From the NCBI GenBank assembly GCA_947172415.1, contig OX359195.1:2480001-2544000 (forward strand): DNA of 64,000 nt. The letters run 5' to 3'. Positions 1 to 13,763 of this stretch are shown one piece after another. The DNA comes from Chondrosia reniformis. Lineage: Eukaryota > Porifera > Demospongiae > Chondrillida > Chondrillidae. A program made the translations under genes and the position numbers. Position 1 is the stretch's first letter. Every line of letters begins with the position of its first letter. The notes beneath the pieces are model-generated. The model was not told the DNA's origin, searched no databases, and saw nothing but the letters and a program-made list of their open reading frames with translations.

Positions 1-3000
1 CCGACCACAAGCATCAGCTCCTCTACACGACAATATAGACAGACGCATTAAGGTGAGTGGATTTGGAGAGGAAGGGATTGAGCAGTTTATAAGAGAGTAT
101 TACGGAGAGTCATCTAGTTCTGTAGCTGATGCTTTACTAGCAAGGCTGAACTCTACCATGCCTCGAATCAAAGCCATGTGCTTCATCCCTCTGATCCTGC
201 TGATGACATGTTATGTCAATGATGTCCTTGATGCCCCTCCCGATACAATCAGTGGTCTATTTAAAAGCATCATCTGCCTCACTGTGAAGCGACACTTTGA
301 GAAGAATGGAGTGGAACTGAAAATTGGCAGTTTTGAGGATGTCCTGCGACTCTGTCCCCGTTTGATCAAACTGAGTCAACGTGCCTTGGATGGTGTGCTG
401 AAAGATGTCATCATTTTCCCCAATCTGGAGCTGTCAGAAGATGATCATTTTGGTCTAATGAACTGCATTTCTTATCGAAGTGCCTTTGGTGGAGTCATTG
501 GATCGTACCACTTTCTTCACAGAACAGTTCAAGAGTTCCTTGCAGCTTGTGCAGTCAAGCAGTTACCTGCTGAGGAACAGAGAAAGTTCTGGAAAGAGAG
601 ACTTGTTCTTGGGTACAACAAGAGAGGAGAGTTTTTCTTATCAGACTCTAACTACGAGATGCCATTCCTTTTCTTCTGCGGCATTGGAGGACTAGAGAAT
701 GATGCTGTGAGAGACCTCTTGTTTGAGCCACTTGCATTTACCAATGATCACAGGTTTGCTGGAGGGACCCCTTTCACTGAGATTGCTACAGCGGTAGCAG
801 AGAGCAGAAATGAAGAGCTGTGTCAAAGGTTCATGGAGTGTTGCAGTCATGCTGACACTAGTGATCTCAGCCCCCATCAGCTCAACAGTTTAGCTTACCT
901 GATCACCATCAGCAGACACATGAAACGACTGTCAGTTTTGGATAAAAATCGAACTGATTCCTTTTTTAAGCAAATATCTGGAAAAGTGACATATTTGGAA
1001 GAAGTCATAATTAAAAGTGAGTTGATATTGTTAGTTGAGATATGTGAAAAAACACTTTTGTTAACTGTTGACATGCCATATATAGAAGAAGTTACAAATT
1101 AATAGATCCAGTACAGTGTGTATTGATTGCTTCTAATACCTTAAGCTTGTAATTATCTTTGAAGAATATTCAACCATTAACTGATGACACTCATCACTTT
1201 CCTTCTATAGCATACTCAGTGAGAGAGTCTGTTGTACTTCAAGATTTTTTAAAGTTGCAAAGTTTCCTAAATAAACTGACCTTTCTATTAGGGGTAAGTT
1301 TGAAGTCCAAGTCCAGTTTTATGGCTTCTTTAATTGTGTTGTTTTGTAAATGTTTACCAAACTTATATAAAGTACATTTAAACTTATATATGTATGTATA
1401 TACTGTACTGTTTAATATACGTTTTACATCTGTACAGGAACCTGAAGTGAGAGAACATTACATTTCAGCGATGTCTGATATTGTTTCATTTCATTCAAAG
1501 GGACTTGAACACCTTGCGATACATTTCATTTATGGTGAGTCATGTCAACTGTGTATGTCAGTGAAATGTAATATCTTCTTGTTACTATTGTGTGAATATC
1601 ATTGAAAGTGATCATCTAAATATAGTCACATGTGACAGTCACTAGTGTGTGTACATACTGCACAAGTCTGAGACACTAGTGTTGTCATTCACTGCACAAG
1701 TCATGAGTTGTGAAGTTGCTAACTTTAAATGATACCACAAACTATATCCTTTCTATGTAGTTAGTCAGAATGTGAAGGCAAGTGTGCTAATGAGCTCAGT
1801 AGTTACTTGTCGTCAGTTGAAATCTCTTAGTCTGATGAGTGTCAACTTTACACATGAAGACTTAAAGGTCTTACTTGACAACCTGTCACAATTGGTTACC
1901 ATGGAGATGATGTTTTGTGAATATAAAGGTGGTGATATTGATGCCAGTGTCAATGTGAGTTGTGGAATACATACAAGTGTAAAGAACAGTAAAACCTCTC
2001 TACAGAACAGCTAATATTTTAGTTGAGAAATGTTAATCTTTATGTAGTATGCCCCCTGACTGTCCAATTAGTGTATGTGTTCTCACTTACCTGTGAACTC
2101 AATTATATATGAACGGAAGTAACGCGTTTTGAGTGTCCTCGTGTTGGTAAAATCCTTTTGAGTTCTTGTAGCTGTATTGAATAGTATTGCTTGTTACATC
2201 CTCTGTCTATCTTGAAGTAATCGTTTGTCCCCAACCTTGTTACATTTATAAGGACAGGTATTTAGTCTATTAATAGTGAATATTGTACTTGGTCAGTGGT
2301 CACTTTATATTTGTTCCATCCACTGAAATGTGTCATATTCTATCCAGCTATATAGTGTATCATGATGTGATACAAATCAGTGAATGCAGCTATGGGACAA
2401 CTCTAAAATCAGCTGTAGTCACTACATGTGATTGGTTGCTGGTCACATGAGATCTCACTGTGTGACACTTGTGTGCAGTGTTAAGTGTGAATGTTGAGAT
2501 ATGTCTTCATGTGTGGTAATTCTCTATTTAGATAAGTACTTGTATATATTGTTATTCTTGAGTGATCCATCAACGTATGTCTTTATACTCTAGTGCGTTA
2601 GGAGGCACCCCAGTCTAGAAGATGTGACATTAGTTTGGGAGTGTAGTGTGAATTTGAAGAAAGTGTTCTTGTTTGGTATCAAAGACAAACTAAACATGAA
2701 GAAAGTATATGTTGACTTTACTAAATGCTCAAGTAAGTGTATTGTTATCAAAGTACTCTAGTCTATTGATCTCTTGTAAATGCTTTTATATGTTTTGGGT
2801 GAAAATTGTAGTAAAGTTGTTATAACATGTTAACTTGTCAATATGAGGTCTAGTCCTGATAACCTGGTGGTGTGTGATTGTACATAGTATATTTTGTAAC
2901 TTTTTGTAGATACTGATTGTGTAGAGTTACTACCATGTGTTGTGAGTTGTATGAAGAAGAGCTCACTAAAGACACTTTGTCTCAGTGGGATGAAAGGAGT

Positions 3001-6000
3001 GCCACAATGTTGTGAAGTGTTTGACTGTCTTAGAAGCAGTGAAATAGAAGAGTTTGAGTTTGAACTGAAGTACAATACTTCATTACCTGTGAGTGTGATG
3101 ATGATATATAGAATATTATCTTCTCCACTTCACTCTCCCCATTCACCACTCTGGCCCATACACACCTAACACTATATCTCCTCATAGCTATATAGCCCTT
3201 GTATGTGTATCTGAAATGAATTCCAAGTGTATGTAGACAAGATCTGTGAAAGGCTGTGCAGAAGCTTCTGACTAGTATTACTTCTCAAGTATATGGACAT
3301 AACTAACTTATCTTTAGAGGGTTCATTTTGTTACTGTTTAATTGATAATGTATTGCAGTGTTATGGCTATCCCATAGTTGATCCAAATAATCCCATATTT
3401 GTTATGGTTGTTTCAAATAATAATTAATTAATTAAAAAAAGTTCTTATACAAACGTTATGTAATAACTGTATTGTTTATCAGTGAAAGTGCTCATTTGAG
3501 AAGAGAGAAGTGTCTTGTGTGGTGCAAATTAGTTCAAATGGTCAATCCTTCTGACCAGTCCAATCCATTTGATTATTAGAGAGTGCTCTGCTCATTCACT
3601 GTTCTCTCAGATCAACTGGTATGTAGAGACTGGAAGTGCTGTCTCATTTCCATGTAGTTATTCCATCCACACAATGTTTACATCATGTCAGCTAACCTTG
3701 TTCTGAGCAGAAGACATTTTATTGTTATATCCACTCAATTTTGAGGGAATATTTCAGTTGACACTTTGTATAGTGTATTCCCATGTGTATATCACATCTC
3801 TGTTATGTGTGGTGTATACAGGAAGGTCTCACTGATCTTGTTGAGTGTGGAGTTGGACAGTGCAGAACACTCAGGAAGGTCACCATGAGAGCTGGTAGAC
3901 ATCAAACATTGTCCTCCAGTATATTGAAGGGAATGATCCAGAATCCTTCAATGGAACAAGTTGAACTGAGAGGATGTGACTTTAAAGGTAGGTTTTATAA
4001 ATTTATGTACACAATGTATTGCCTATGGACTTAATAAGTTTCATCAAGTATGAGGATCATGTACTCTATACAGTCATCTCAATAGAAAGGTTGTGTTCAA
4101 TAAAGTGTCCCTTTCAAGTGATTAGTAGCCAATGTATAGCCTCTCTCTGCAACATTTCAAACTATTACATAATAATATCAACCGTCCCGATTTAGGCATG
4201 TCGCGCCTTGCCTATGGAGATGTCCCGCTGTCCCACTCTCACAATGTTCAGCTATTGAAGCGTCCCAGCTTAACACTATAAATAGCTTAGACAAACGAAC
4301 ATATAGTGCGGTGATACAACCAATTTATAACTAGAATAAAACCACGTTTCCCTGCACACGTTTTTATTAAGATGGCGGATTCCACGAGCAAAGTTTAGTC
4401 CATCGAAGTTTCCAGTTCATCCTACAAGATTGCCACACTGATTGAAAGTGGCATGCTCGCTTGGCTTTCTCTGCTTGGCATCAGGTGTGAGAGAGTATTA
4501 CGAGCGAAACAAATTTTGTCCCACTCTTTTGAGCAATTGTCCCACTTTTTTAGCACTTCTGTCCCACTTTGGTAAATTTATACCTATGTAATTGCAACAT
4601 TTCAAACTATTACATAAGCTTTAGATGTTGATGAACTGTAATCTGATTGGTTCCTTCAACTGCTAGGAAATGGAACATTACTAATGAAACTGTTACAGAG
4701 AAAAAGAGAATTAAAGAGTGTTAGATTTGGTTACTCTGTTCTAGTAAACTATGATATCACAGGTCATGAAGCGTGTTACAACATCACACCGAGGGACATT
4801 GCTAATGCTATTGGATGTCTACGTGACAACACTTCATTGAAAGAACTCACCATCTGGACTGAAACAGACCAGTCTGAGGTACACTTGACTGCCTATCACT
4901 AGTAAATATTACTTTCCCCTACTTTTTAAAGGTATATCCAGTCTGCTTATTACAAGGTTTAGGTTTATTTGACTAGTTTGTTCCAGTCTATGTCCTCTGA
5001 GTGTTTTAGATTAGGTAATCACTTCATATTGTAGTGCATGTATTTAATTGTACTGGATACACTTGTACTGAATATCCAGGATGTCACTGAAGAAGATATC
5101 TTGACATCAGTTGAACAAGCTCTCAAGGAGAACACTACACTGGAGAGGTTGACAGTGGATAGCGAACGGAGTAAAATGAACTGGAGGAATGTTGCAGAGA
5201 GCATTCTAAAGGGAGCAGCAGTCAATCAGAATCTCAGAGAGTTGGAACTGGTGATGAATGAGAAATACAAAGAATATGCTCCTAAACAGGAAGTGATTGA
5301 TAATGTAAGAAAAGTCAACAAGGCATTGAGACTCACTGTTGAGTTAGGTAAGTGAATGTCTTTCATCATCTGTTTGTACATGTAATAGGTAGTTTGGTTA
5401 ACAGTAGATTTACTAATTTCAATCCAAATAGTGTCACATGTGGACTGTGTTAGTTATAGGAATACAGTGGAACCTCGCTTAACGACCACCTCAGTATTAA
5501 GACCACCTCAAAATTGCAACACATTTTTTTGGTCTCGAGTAATTCTTGTATCTCGCGCTGTACTTTAGGTGTTCAGTCAAGCGACCACTTCGGAATTCAC
5601 TTTTACGACCACTATTTTCGGACCGATATATAAAAATAACCTCGGTATAACGACCAGGTATGAAAACAAAGTTCGAGTTCTGGTCGTTGCCAATGCCATA
5701 TCTCATAGAAAACGTTTGTCCAAGCTTTATCTTAGTAAAAGTGCTTTCTAAATCCCTTTCGCTGGTTCCATGCTCGACGTTAAGGAAGAAAAAGCTTATT
5801 TTAAGGTAGAAAACGAAAGCCAGCCGAGTGTCCGCCATTTTGTTGACAGATATTTTTTACATGTATATGTACGTAATAATTTCAGAATTAAGACCACCTT
5901 AAAATTAAGACCAAAAAATGTGGTCCCATATGTGGTCACATTTGTGAGGTTCCACTGTACATTATATTATGTAACTTGTGAATATGTAATTCTTCTCTTT

Positions 6001-6029
6001 TTGTTCCTTCAGCAATTGAATACTTGTGA
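1..6029 (+). CDS. NLR-1: NACHT-LRR receptor, 3' part of gene
   Basis: The window opens inside the NACHT exon, so the P-loop lies outside. Exon ends, read from GT..AG borders and homology to NLR-2, are 1-1016, 1211-1293, 1438-1534, 1761-1954, 2594-2732, 2910-3088, 3822-3987, 4667-4878, 5080-5347 and 6013-6029 (stop TGA). I checked reading phase across every junction: the frame stays open and introns alternate phase 1 and 0. The first exon carries the C-terminal NACHT half and its winged-helix-like part (FLHRTVQEFLAAC, typical of NLRs). Later exons encode short leucine-rich repeats (LKSLSLMSVNFTHEDLKVLL). Role by family: cytosolic immune sensor in which LRRs sense and NACHT oligomerises. Introns hold two insertions absent from NLR-2 (4149-4617 and 5465-5957). 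The gene converges on FNBP4 copy A. Looks functional as far as visible. Confidence 0.85.
4149..4617. mobile_element. Insertion flanked by 24-bp direct repeats, family unknown
   Basis: The bases at 4149-4172 recur at 4594-4617 (24 bp, starting GCAACATTTCAAAC). NLR-2 has a single copy of this stretch near 22959-22982 and no insert, so NLR-2 is the empty site. The 421-bp interior contains several GTCCCAC(T) words and no open frame I recognise. The long direct repeats look like a target-site duplication, which suggests retroposition or patched repair. I cannot name a family. Confidence 0.6.
5465..5957. mobile_element. pogo/Tc1-like non-autonomous element (MITE)
   Basis: 493 bp bounded by CAGTGGAACCTC and its inverted copy GAGGTTCCACTG, flanked by TA on both sides (5463-5464 and 5958-5959). 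These ends are the classic pogo/Tigger type of the Tc1/mariner superfamily. It lies in the last intron of NLR-1. The same intron of NLR-2 (about 23790-23830) reads straight through without it, so it arrived after the duplication. It contains repeated TTAAGACCACC words near both ends and no transposase. Confidence 0.85.
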
Positions 6030-6182
6030 AACAGATTGTTATTCTTCAAAACTGTTATTATTTGAACTCCTGACCAATTAATCTTTTGTTTGAAACAAAT
6101 AATTTGTATAAGATATCAAAAATTACCAGAGAAGAGAGTCAGTTTAAAGAGAAATGATATATACGTACGTCTGCTATTTAGT

Positions 6183-6430
6183 AATTTCCCTTCAGTCTCC
6201 TAGCAACCAGTCACATATGAGTGGAGTCTACCTTCTAATTCCCCCTCAGTCTCCTAGCAACCAGTCACCTATGGGTGGAGTCTACCTTGTAATTTCCCCT
6301 CAGTCTCCTAGCAACCAGTCACATATGGGTGGAGTCTGCCTTCTAATTTCCCCTTAGTCTCCTGGCAACCAGTCACATATGGGTGGAATCTACCTTCTAA
6401 TTTCCCCTCAGTCTCCTAGCAACCAGTCAC
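6183..6430. repeat. 54-bp minisatellite at the NLR/FNBP4 convergent end, copy A
   Basis: About five units of roughly 54 bp, each containing CAGTCTCCTAGCAACCAGTC and ACATATGGGTGGAGTCTACC. The same array lies at the equivalent place after NLR-2 (24008-24165, about three units) and before FNBP4 copy C (33931-34137, about four units), so it predates the duplications and changes length by unit gain and loss. No gene is visible in it; stop-free frames through it reflect the period of 54, a multiple of three. Confidence 0.85.
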
Positions 6431-9400
6431 AGGTAGAGGTAGTGGTATACAAATACCTTGTATAGCCTCCCACTGGTCCAGCACTGGTTAATAACTTGGC
6501 CATCCTCTCAACATCAATGAGTACCTAGGGAGGAATGTTACATGGTATGGAAGTGATGTTGTATAATAGTGATATGTACACTGTACGTACATATATCAAT
6601 AATGTCATCTAAAGAGATAAGGCAGAGAACGTATAATATACACTTTAAATGCATCTCTCAATGGTAATGTGAATCACACAGAGTTTATTAATTATTATAC
6701 TATTAAAACCAGTATATATAGAGGTGCCATATCTCATTTGAAAAGAGTTTTAGATAAAACTCGTCATCATCATATATATACGTATGATATCAGTAGACTC
6801 GTGATCAAAATGTATATATTCAAAATATTTTCAATGTTCAATTCAAGATACACAAGTAACAAGTTAATTGTTCTGATGCAGTCCTGACCACTTCTGTAAG
6901 AGTGATGTGATGGTCTTTCCTTGCCTTCCCTGTACACTAACTTTAACCTGCAGAGGAAGTACGTAGGGCATCATTCATTTACAAGTAACACTATTGACTA
7001 CTACTCGGTAGCAGACCTTCTTTGATTTCTTCTTCTTTGGTTCTGAATCACTGTCCTGACTTGGACTGCCTTCTCTTGACCCCACAGCACCTTCAGTGGT
7101 CACCTACAGGTGTTACATGTCCATTTCAGTATAGAGAGATCCCTCTAAAGTGATCACCCTGGACCATAGTTTGAAATGTACCCTCGTATTGTGAGGAACA
7201 TGGATCATTTGAGTGTTCATGTTTCAGACACACACATACATTGGGACGTTGACACTATTTGTTTTCCCAGCATCCTTGGATTCTAGCCACCTTATATGGG
7301 AGGAGTTCATTGGCTCTACGTGACATCTTTAGTTTAGCTTTTACACTGCAGCTGTCTTTTACACTTTTAATGTTTGTAATAGCCCTGGATATCTTTCAAT
7401 TTTAAAATATTTTATTATTAAAGTGCTATAGTGTATAGTGTTAATAAGTTTCACATGTTTTAGCTCTCACTCAGTAATGTATATAGAAAGAAGTTCTATG
7501 CATGGTAGGTAGCTATAATGGGTGAAACAGAAGTTCACTTAATAGAAACCAGGAAGACTCTGGTTCCCATTAAGGGTTGTTCAGAGTTGGTTAATGAGAT
7601 ATCGGAACCTTTTCAACTTTTGGTCTGAGAGTTTGTCATTACTTGATATAGCTTATATACCTGGTGGAGGTGTGGTCTCTCTTGAGTGGGAGGAGTGTAC
7701 ATTCTTCTGCCTTTTGATTGGATTCTGTTCCTCACTAGTTTCTCTTCCCTGTCCTATGGCCCCGCCCTCTATGACGTCATCAGAGGGAAAGTCCCATGAA
7801 GCTTATCAGTGACAGCATTATAGTAGTAATACCTTTCAAAATCACTACATTACAATGGAAGAAGTGACATTGTGTCACTAGAGGAACTGAATAGAGTTTA
7901 GTACAAAAGCACTGAAAATCACATATATAGAAATGTTCAATAATTGCACAATTTAATAAGAAAAAATAGATAATTCTTTGATCAGTAAAATGTACAATAT
8001 GTTAGAAGATAACAATTCGAATTACTCATTATCATGGCAACTCACACCTCCTAGCTGACTACATCAAACTTTTTCTGCCATGAGGAAATCCCTATAATCA
8101 AACTTCCCTCTGGTGTACTGAATGAGTTACTATGTCTCTAGGGAGACTAGCGCAAGCCACACTTTCAGAGGCTTAGTTTCAAAGATTTATTACAGCACAG
8201 TTTGTCAGTTTAAATGTCATGTGACTATCATGTGCTCTGAAGTGGGTATACCAAATGCATAAAGCACCCACCTATCCCAAACAAAAGTCCATCCAGTTGG
8301 AGCTACTTGAGTCTCATATTCTTGCAGGGCAAGGGTAGTTTCCTCTAATTTCTGCAAGAGATATTGTGTTGGTAACACCCCTCTCTCCAATCATTGACTC
8401 TGACCTGTAAAATGAGATGCTACCTGACAATAGTGGAGAAGAGCAGTGCAATATATTATATGTACAAACCTCAACCTTGATTAATTCTATAATAAGCGGA
8501 TGTGTTCCCATGGTAACAGCTCCTAATAGGGCTAGCCTCTTTAAAATCATTTTACAAGTGAGCTCTGTAGTCTCCTAATACAGTAGAGAGGAAAAATACA
8601 GAAGAAGCAATTGCTAGGAATCTGACTAAAACCCCCAGGGTTGAAACATTTGAATCTAAAAGAACTGACTGCATCTGTAGACATTCAAAAGACTAAAAGA
8701 CGAACCATCACAAAGACAGTGTATACATATGTATATAGAATTATGCAATCTTATGAACCCTTTACATAATGTGTACTATCTATGCATGCCTCAATCAATG
8801 CATACCTTAGTAAGATTGGGATTACAGATGTTCTCCTCCACAGAACAATCTTGCAGTTGAGGACGATTATTTCCATTGTTGGGCTTCAAGTTAGCCACTC
8901 CCTCTTTATTACCAGTCACACCCACTTCCATACCATCAACATCATCTTTATTGCTATCATCTCTAGTAACACTTTCTTCATCTTCTAAATTGTCTGCTAT
9001 TCTTGTCTTTTTAGCTAAAGGACTATCTGGACCAGCTTCTGTGATTGGTTTCTGACTGGTTGGCAGTGTGTCTCCGTTGCGTGGTCTCTCCTCCAGAATA
9101 GCCTCCAGTGCACTGTCAAGCATGTTATCAATGTCCGACTCATCTGATTCTGAAGGAACATAACCCACTAAACTGACTCCATCTTGATTGGCTTCTGAAT
9201 CCTCATTCCCATTTCCATTTTGCATATCCAATTTCAGAGTGGTACCAGTCTTGTCAAATTCCTCAGGATCTACATTCTCCTGGAGATCAGTCTCCTCCTG
9301 TATCTCTGCCGTGCATGGGGAGGGGGAGGGGACACCTGACTCCGCCTCCTCCAGGATGGTTGGGCCATACACAACTTCACCAGTGTTCTCTTCACTCACA

Positions 9401-9547
9401 CTCATATCAATGTTAGAAGTGTCCTTGTCCTGTAGGTTGGTGGGCGTGACCCCTTGTGGGAGTGTCCAGGATACATTGTTAGTGACAGTATTCCAGTAAT
9501 AGGTATAGCCAGAGTTTTGATCAGTGCACATCTGCCATTCATCCTGA

Positions 9548-9702
9548 CTGCAGGTAATAAAGATATGCCAACCACAACTATATTACTATTCATCTTGACT
9601 ACAGGTAATAAAGATATGCCAACCACAACTATATTAATATTCATCTTGACTACAGGTAATAAAGATATGCAAACCACAACTATATTAATTTTCATCTTGA
9701 TA
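9548..9702. repeat. 51-bp tandem repeat carrying extra splice acceptors, copy A
   Basis: Three tandem units of about 51 bp directly upstream (minus sense) of the first WW exon. Each unit repeats the acceptor sequence of that exon, reading CTGCAG or CTGTAG followed by TCAAGATGAA on the minus strand. Copies B (26556-26702) and C (37634-37785) have the same array. It could offer decoy 3' splice sites. Confidence 0.75.
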
Positions 9703-11297
9703 AAGATTGGAGTTACTTTCTTTGTTTAGTATACTAAACAAATATGCTAAATCAACATATTTCATGATTCTTACATGAATTACTACCTGACAGCAACTAT
9801 ACATACATAAATGTTAAAATAAGACAACCACAACTATTTTTCTAAAAGATAAGCAAACACAATTTCTATACTTAGTATAGTATAGAAATTTGCTGTATCA
9901 GCATATTTTGTGATTCTTGCATGAAATACTAACTGATAGCAACTACACATATGTATATGTACAGAGTTAATATAAGACAACCACAACTATTTTTCTAAAA
10001 GATAAGCAAACAATTTCTGTATTTTGTGATTAATCGTCAGATGGTTTAATAAAGTCATCATGACTACAAAATGAAGTTACAAGAAAACTGGCAGTTTCAT
10101 TATGAGATGTAAGAACTAAGAGACAGACAGACAGACAGATAGACGGACAGACGGACGGACGGACAGACAGAGGACAGACAGAGACATATTACAATTATTT
10201 TAAAAAGGATAGCTGTTTCCACAGACATGGATTTTTGAGCAAGTCCTGCAAAATTACAAAATTTTTGATAATATATGTACATATATGTACCTTGAGGATT
10301 CCTCAATTTGGTTGGAATTAACAGGAATGTTTTCAGTAGATTCTCCTTCAGTTCTCACGTGGTCCTTCTCCTCCCTCTCCTCCCTCTTGTCGTCAGAGGT
10401 CTCCCTGACTGGGGAGGAGGGTGGAGCATTGTCAGACTCCAGTGTGCTGATAGCCTGAGGAGAACAAACATGAAAAGAATCATTTCTTTATTTCATTCAC
10501 ATTAAATGAACAATTTCTCAATCAGGTGGTCATAAAGTAGGCAAAAGTAAATAAGATTGCTGGAAATTCCAAACAAGATGGTCCAAGTGATTGGAACCAC
10601 AACAATCATAATGATGTACTAAAATAAAAATGGTGGCATCACAAGTTCCTAAACTAGTCATTTTTGAGCAATGTAGCCATGGAGAGTCACCTGACAGTAC
10701 TACAGGACTACAGGAAGTGCTACATGTTTATATGTATCCTAATGGACCAGAGGCACAGGTTAATCCTATACAATGGGATTGTCCTCAAGTTTTCTTTCTA
10801 GATTACTTGATCTTTATTTCATTTTACACCCAGCACTACACCTTATACTAACTTCATTAATAAGAGCTAATTCATTTCTCAGACCAATTAGCTCTGATTT
10901 TCCTTCTCACTAAATGTCTGCATGCTAACACAGTTAGTCTTACATTTCTTGACCAAACCTCTCTCCTGGAGGATAAGAGAGCTTTGGAGGAAAGTTTGAG
11001 GTACACCTCAAGACTAAAGTAGGATGAATGGAGACGTATTTAGTTTTAACCTCTAATCCACCAACATAGCTATCAAATCCTTATCAATTTAACTCTAAAA
11101 GTCCACCATTTATCTCTAATCATGTAAAGTAGGATGAATTAAGACATGAGGTTTCTTCTAACCTATCTTGAAAGGATCTTTCCATCTCTTTTGAATATCT
11201 AAAGACAATTGCTGAAGATGACCCCCTGGGTCCAACAAGAAGTTCACACCAAAAAGTAGATGCTCAAAAGGAACACTTCCAAAGATAAATGGAAATA

Positions 11298-11400
11298 CCA
11301 CCTCTTCAATCCATCACCTCTCCAATCCATCACCTCTCTAATCCATCACCTCTCCAATCCTCCACCTCTCCAATCCTCCACCTCTCCAATCCACCACTTC
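11298..11400. repeat. 16-bp minisatellite, short allele
   Basis: About six units of a 16-bp motif (CCAATCCACCACCTCT and variants such as CCAATCCATCACCTCT). The paralogous array in FNBP4 copy C at 40534-40839 has about 19 units. Confidence 0.85.
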
Positions 11401-13409
11401 TCTATAATCATACCTAACTCATCTTTGTTAAAAGCTTCTCTCTCAGTTGTAAACAGAACTGTACAGTTACTGCACTATACACAACTTCCTGAGAACCAGT
11501 TCCATTACACAATCTGACCAGGTGGATATACAATTAACAACAACTTTATCATGTGATATAGAAATACCACCTGCACCTCCTCTTATGTAAGCACTGTAGT
11601 CATTCAAATAGAGTACAAGTGCAGTACAATTTACACAAATATTTACTACTCATTATATCATCTGCCAGTTACATCCACATATGACCATTGGCTGTCACAC
11701 AACACATAACACTACTTAAAATTCTGTAAAGGGAGGTTCAGAGAGGAACACACAATCCAATTTTATCACAACAATAAGAATCCAATGAAGGAGAAACAGA
11801 TGTCTGTGGTTTTTAACACTATTTCTAAATTGGATGACTTGGAGATTCATGATCACTGGCTGCCTTTTAATAGCACTTTAGTCCACCAACCAAGATAGGA
11901 CTTTGGTCACTTGGCTGGTAGGTGTAACAACTAGTAATTATTCATGTTTTCAATAAGAACAACAGTTCTAAAAGATATATTTATTAAAATTCCTTTTGTT
12001 AATTTGTAATTCATGCTACAACAATTTTTGTTTTCTAAACATTTAGTGATTTCAATCAACAATGTATTAGATGAGCTAATATTATTCAGAAAACTGCAGT
12101 GCTCACTGGTCATTGGTGAAATAATTCCTGGAAACAGCTCTTTGGGGGCATAAAGAATGCAAGTGAGAAGTATATCATGGTATACATATTACATTAATAC
12201 AGTGCTGAAATAATCTTGCAATTTGAGGAAGTCAACTTGATATAAACCTTACAAGCTTTCTCTTCTGAATATCACAAAGAGAATCAGAAGATATTATAAG
12301 GGGCAAACTAGTTCAATACTATTACTATTATATTACAACTATGACTATTGATTTTCTTTTTTTGAGGAGCGGAGACAAATTCAAAGAAGAAAACCATCAT
12401 TGTGAATGCTGCTAAACTATAATTGATGTACCCTTCCGATTCACATCCGCTCATGGCTATACAAAGATATGACATCTTTGTACAGTTAGGAAATGAACCA
12501 CACATTTCCTCAAGGGAAAAGATTGATACAAATGGCTCTACAATACTTATGTACTGTACAAATAATGTTTATTAAAATTATATATAAAGGGTAGGGAGTA
12601 TTTGCTGCGAGCAATGTACTCATTTAAATTAGCTTTGTAATCTCTCTTTATCATATTTCTGATGAAGACCTCCGGGTCGTAACGTCCATTGAATCTATAT
12701 GTTGCTGATGCTAAAAAATCAAGATCAAGAAAAGACAAAGATTCCCAGGGTCACTGATGAAGGGTGGAATTCCCAGAAACAGCTGTCTGACCCAGTGGAG
12801 CAGAAGAATGAATAGAAGAAAAGAAGAAAAAAGAAAAGACTCCTGTATCTTCATCCAAAGCTCTCTCCATGTTAAGTTCCCGTATAGGCATTTTTACAGA
12901 GTAAACATAGAATGTAGGGAAATGGTGTATTAAATTTTTCATGTTCAATAAATCATGTACGTATATATCAATTAATTGTACACCTTATGAAACAGAATAA
13001 ACAATAACATTATAGTATTGGATTATATAGCTCTTAATTGCTTACTACGTACATGTCTAAATAATTGGTATTCTTTATAAGCCTGTATATTATAATACTA
13101 TATTCGTATCTTTGCACATTTGACACTTGTAAAATAGTAAATAGTTAGTCGCATGAATCAAATTCGTCAACAACAAATTTACAAAGTGATTACGATAGCT
13201 TGGTTAACAGAATTTTAACATTTATCATTTTAGAGTTAATTCAATAAACAACTAGAGAAAGTATTAAAAGTGTCAGAATCTGGATGAATACGTAATATAT
13301 TGAATAACTTTACTAAAATAAATGTCCCAGACTATAGAATATGGTGCATGATATATTGCAAACATATCCTATCTTTGCATATACTATATTGTATGTATAT
13401 GTACGTATA

Positions 13410-13604
13410 CCATATAGCCAGAAATATAGGCGGAATTTATTTTAACAATTTGGCCAATTTCACACGAATCGCCAAATTGTGATCCACCAATGATAGTGAC
13501 GTTATCCATTGTAACGTTGGTAACCACCAAAATTAAGACCACCAATATTTAAATCTGTCCAAAATCGTCAAATATTCTTCCTACCAATATTTCCGGCTAT
13601 ATGG
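13410..13604. mobile_element. Short inverted-repeat element (MITE), about 195 bp
   Basis: The ends are CCATATAGCC(A)GAAATAT and, inverted, ATATTTCC-GGCTATATGG, with further ACCACCAAT/ATTGG words inside. The same element lies in copy C at 43807-44011, so it predates the A/C duplication. No coding capacity; superfamily uncertain (Tc1/mariner-like ends). Confidence 0.65.
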
Positions 13605-13670
13605 TGTTATATTTGATAACATACTTGTAACCATTTGTAAATATAAAAATGCAAAATCATTGTTTGTATA

Positions 13671-13763
13671 CAGTAGAATCTCAATTCATTCAATATAGTG
13701 AATATTCAATATAAAGAACTTAATTTGTTCCCCGTTTAGCTTCACTATAATGAGATTCCACTG
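13671..13763. mobile_element. pogo-like MITE, 93 bp
   Basis: The element starts CAGTAGAATCTCAATTCATT and ends AATGAGATTCCACTG, flanked by TA on each side. It is almost fully palindromic. The copy-C counterpart is 44082-44174. Confidence 0.75.

Noticed and set aside
480-695. Plus-strand frame repeated at 19560 and 61215
   Set aside because: Alternative frame of the NACHT exon; similarity follows from the NLR duplication.
9188-9499. 103-residue plus-strand frame, repeated at 26196 and 37274
   Set aside because: Antisense shadow of the acidic FNBP4 exon; conserved only because the exon is duplicated.
10110-10180. GACA/GACG repeats that might form a CRISPR-like or regulatory array
   Set aside because: Simple tetranucleotide microsatellite (also near 26940 and 38035); no spacers.
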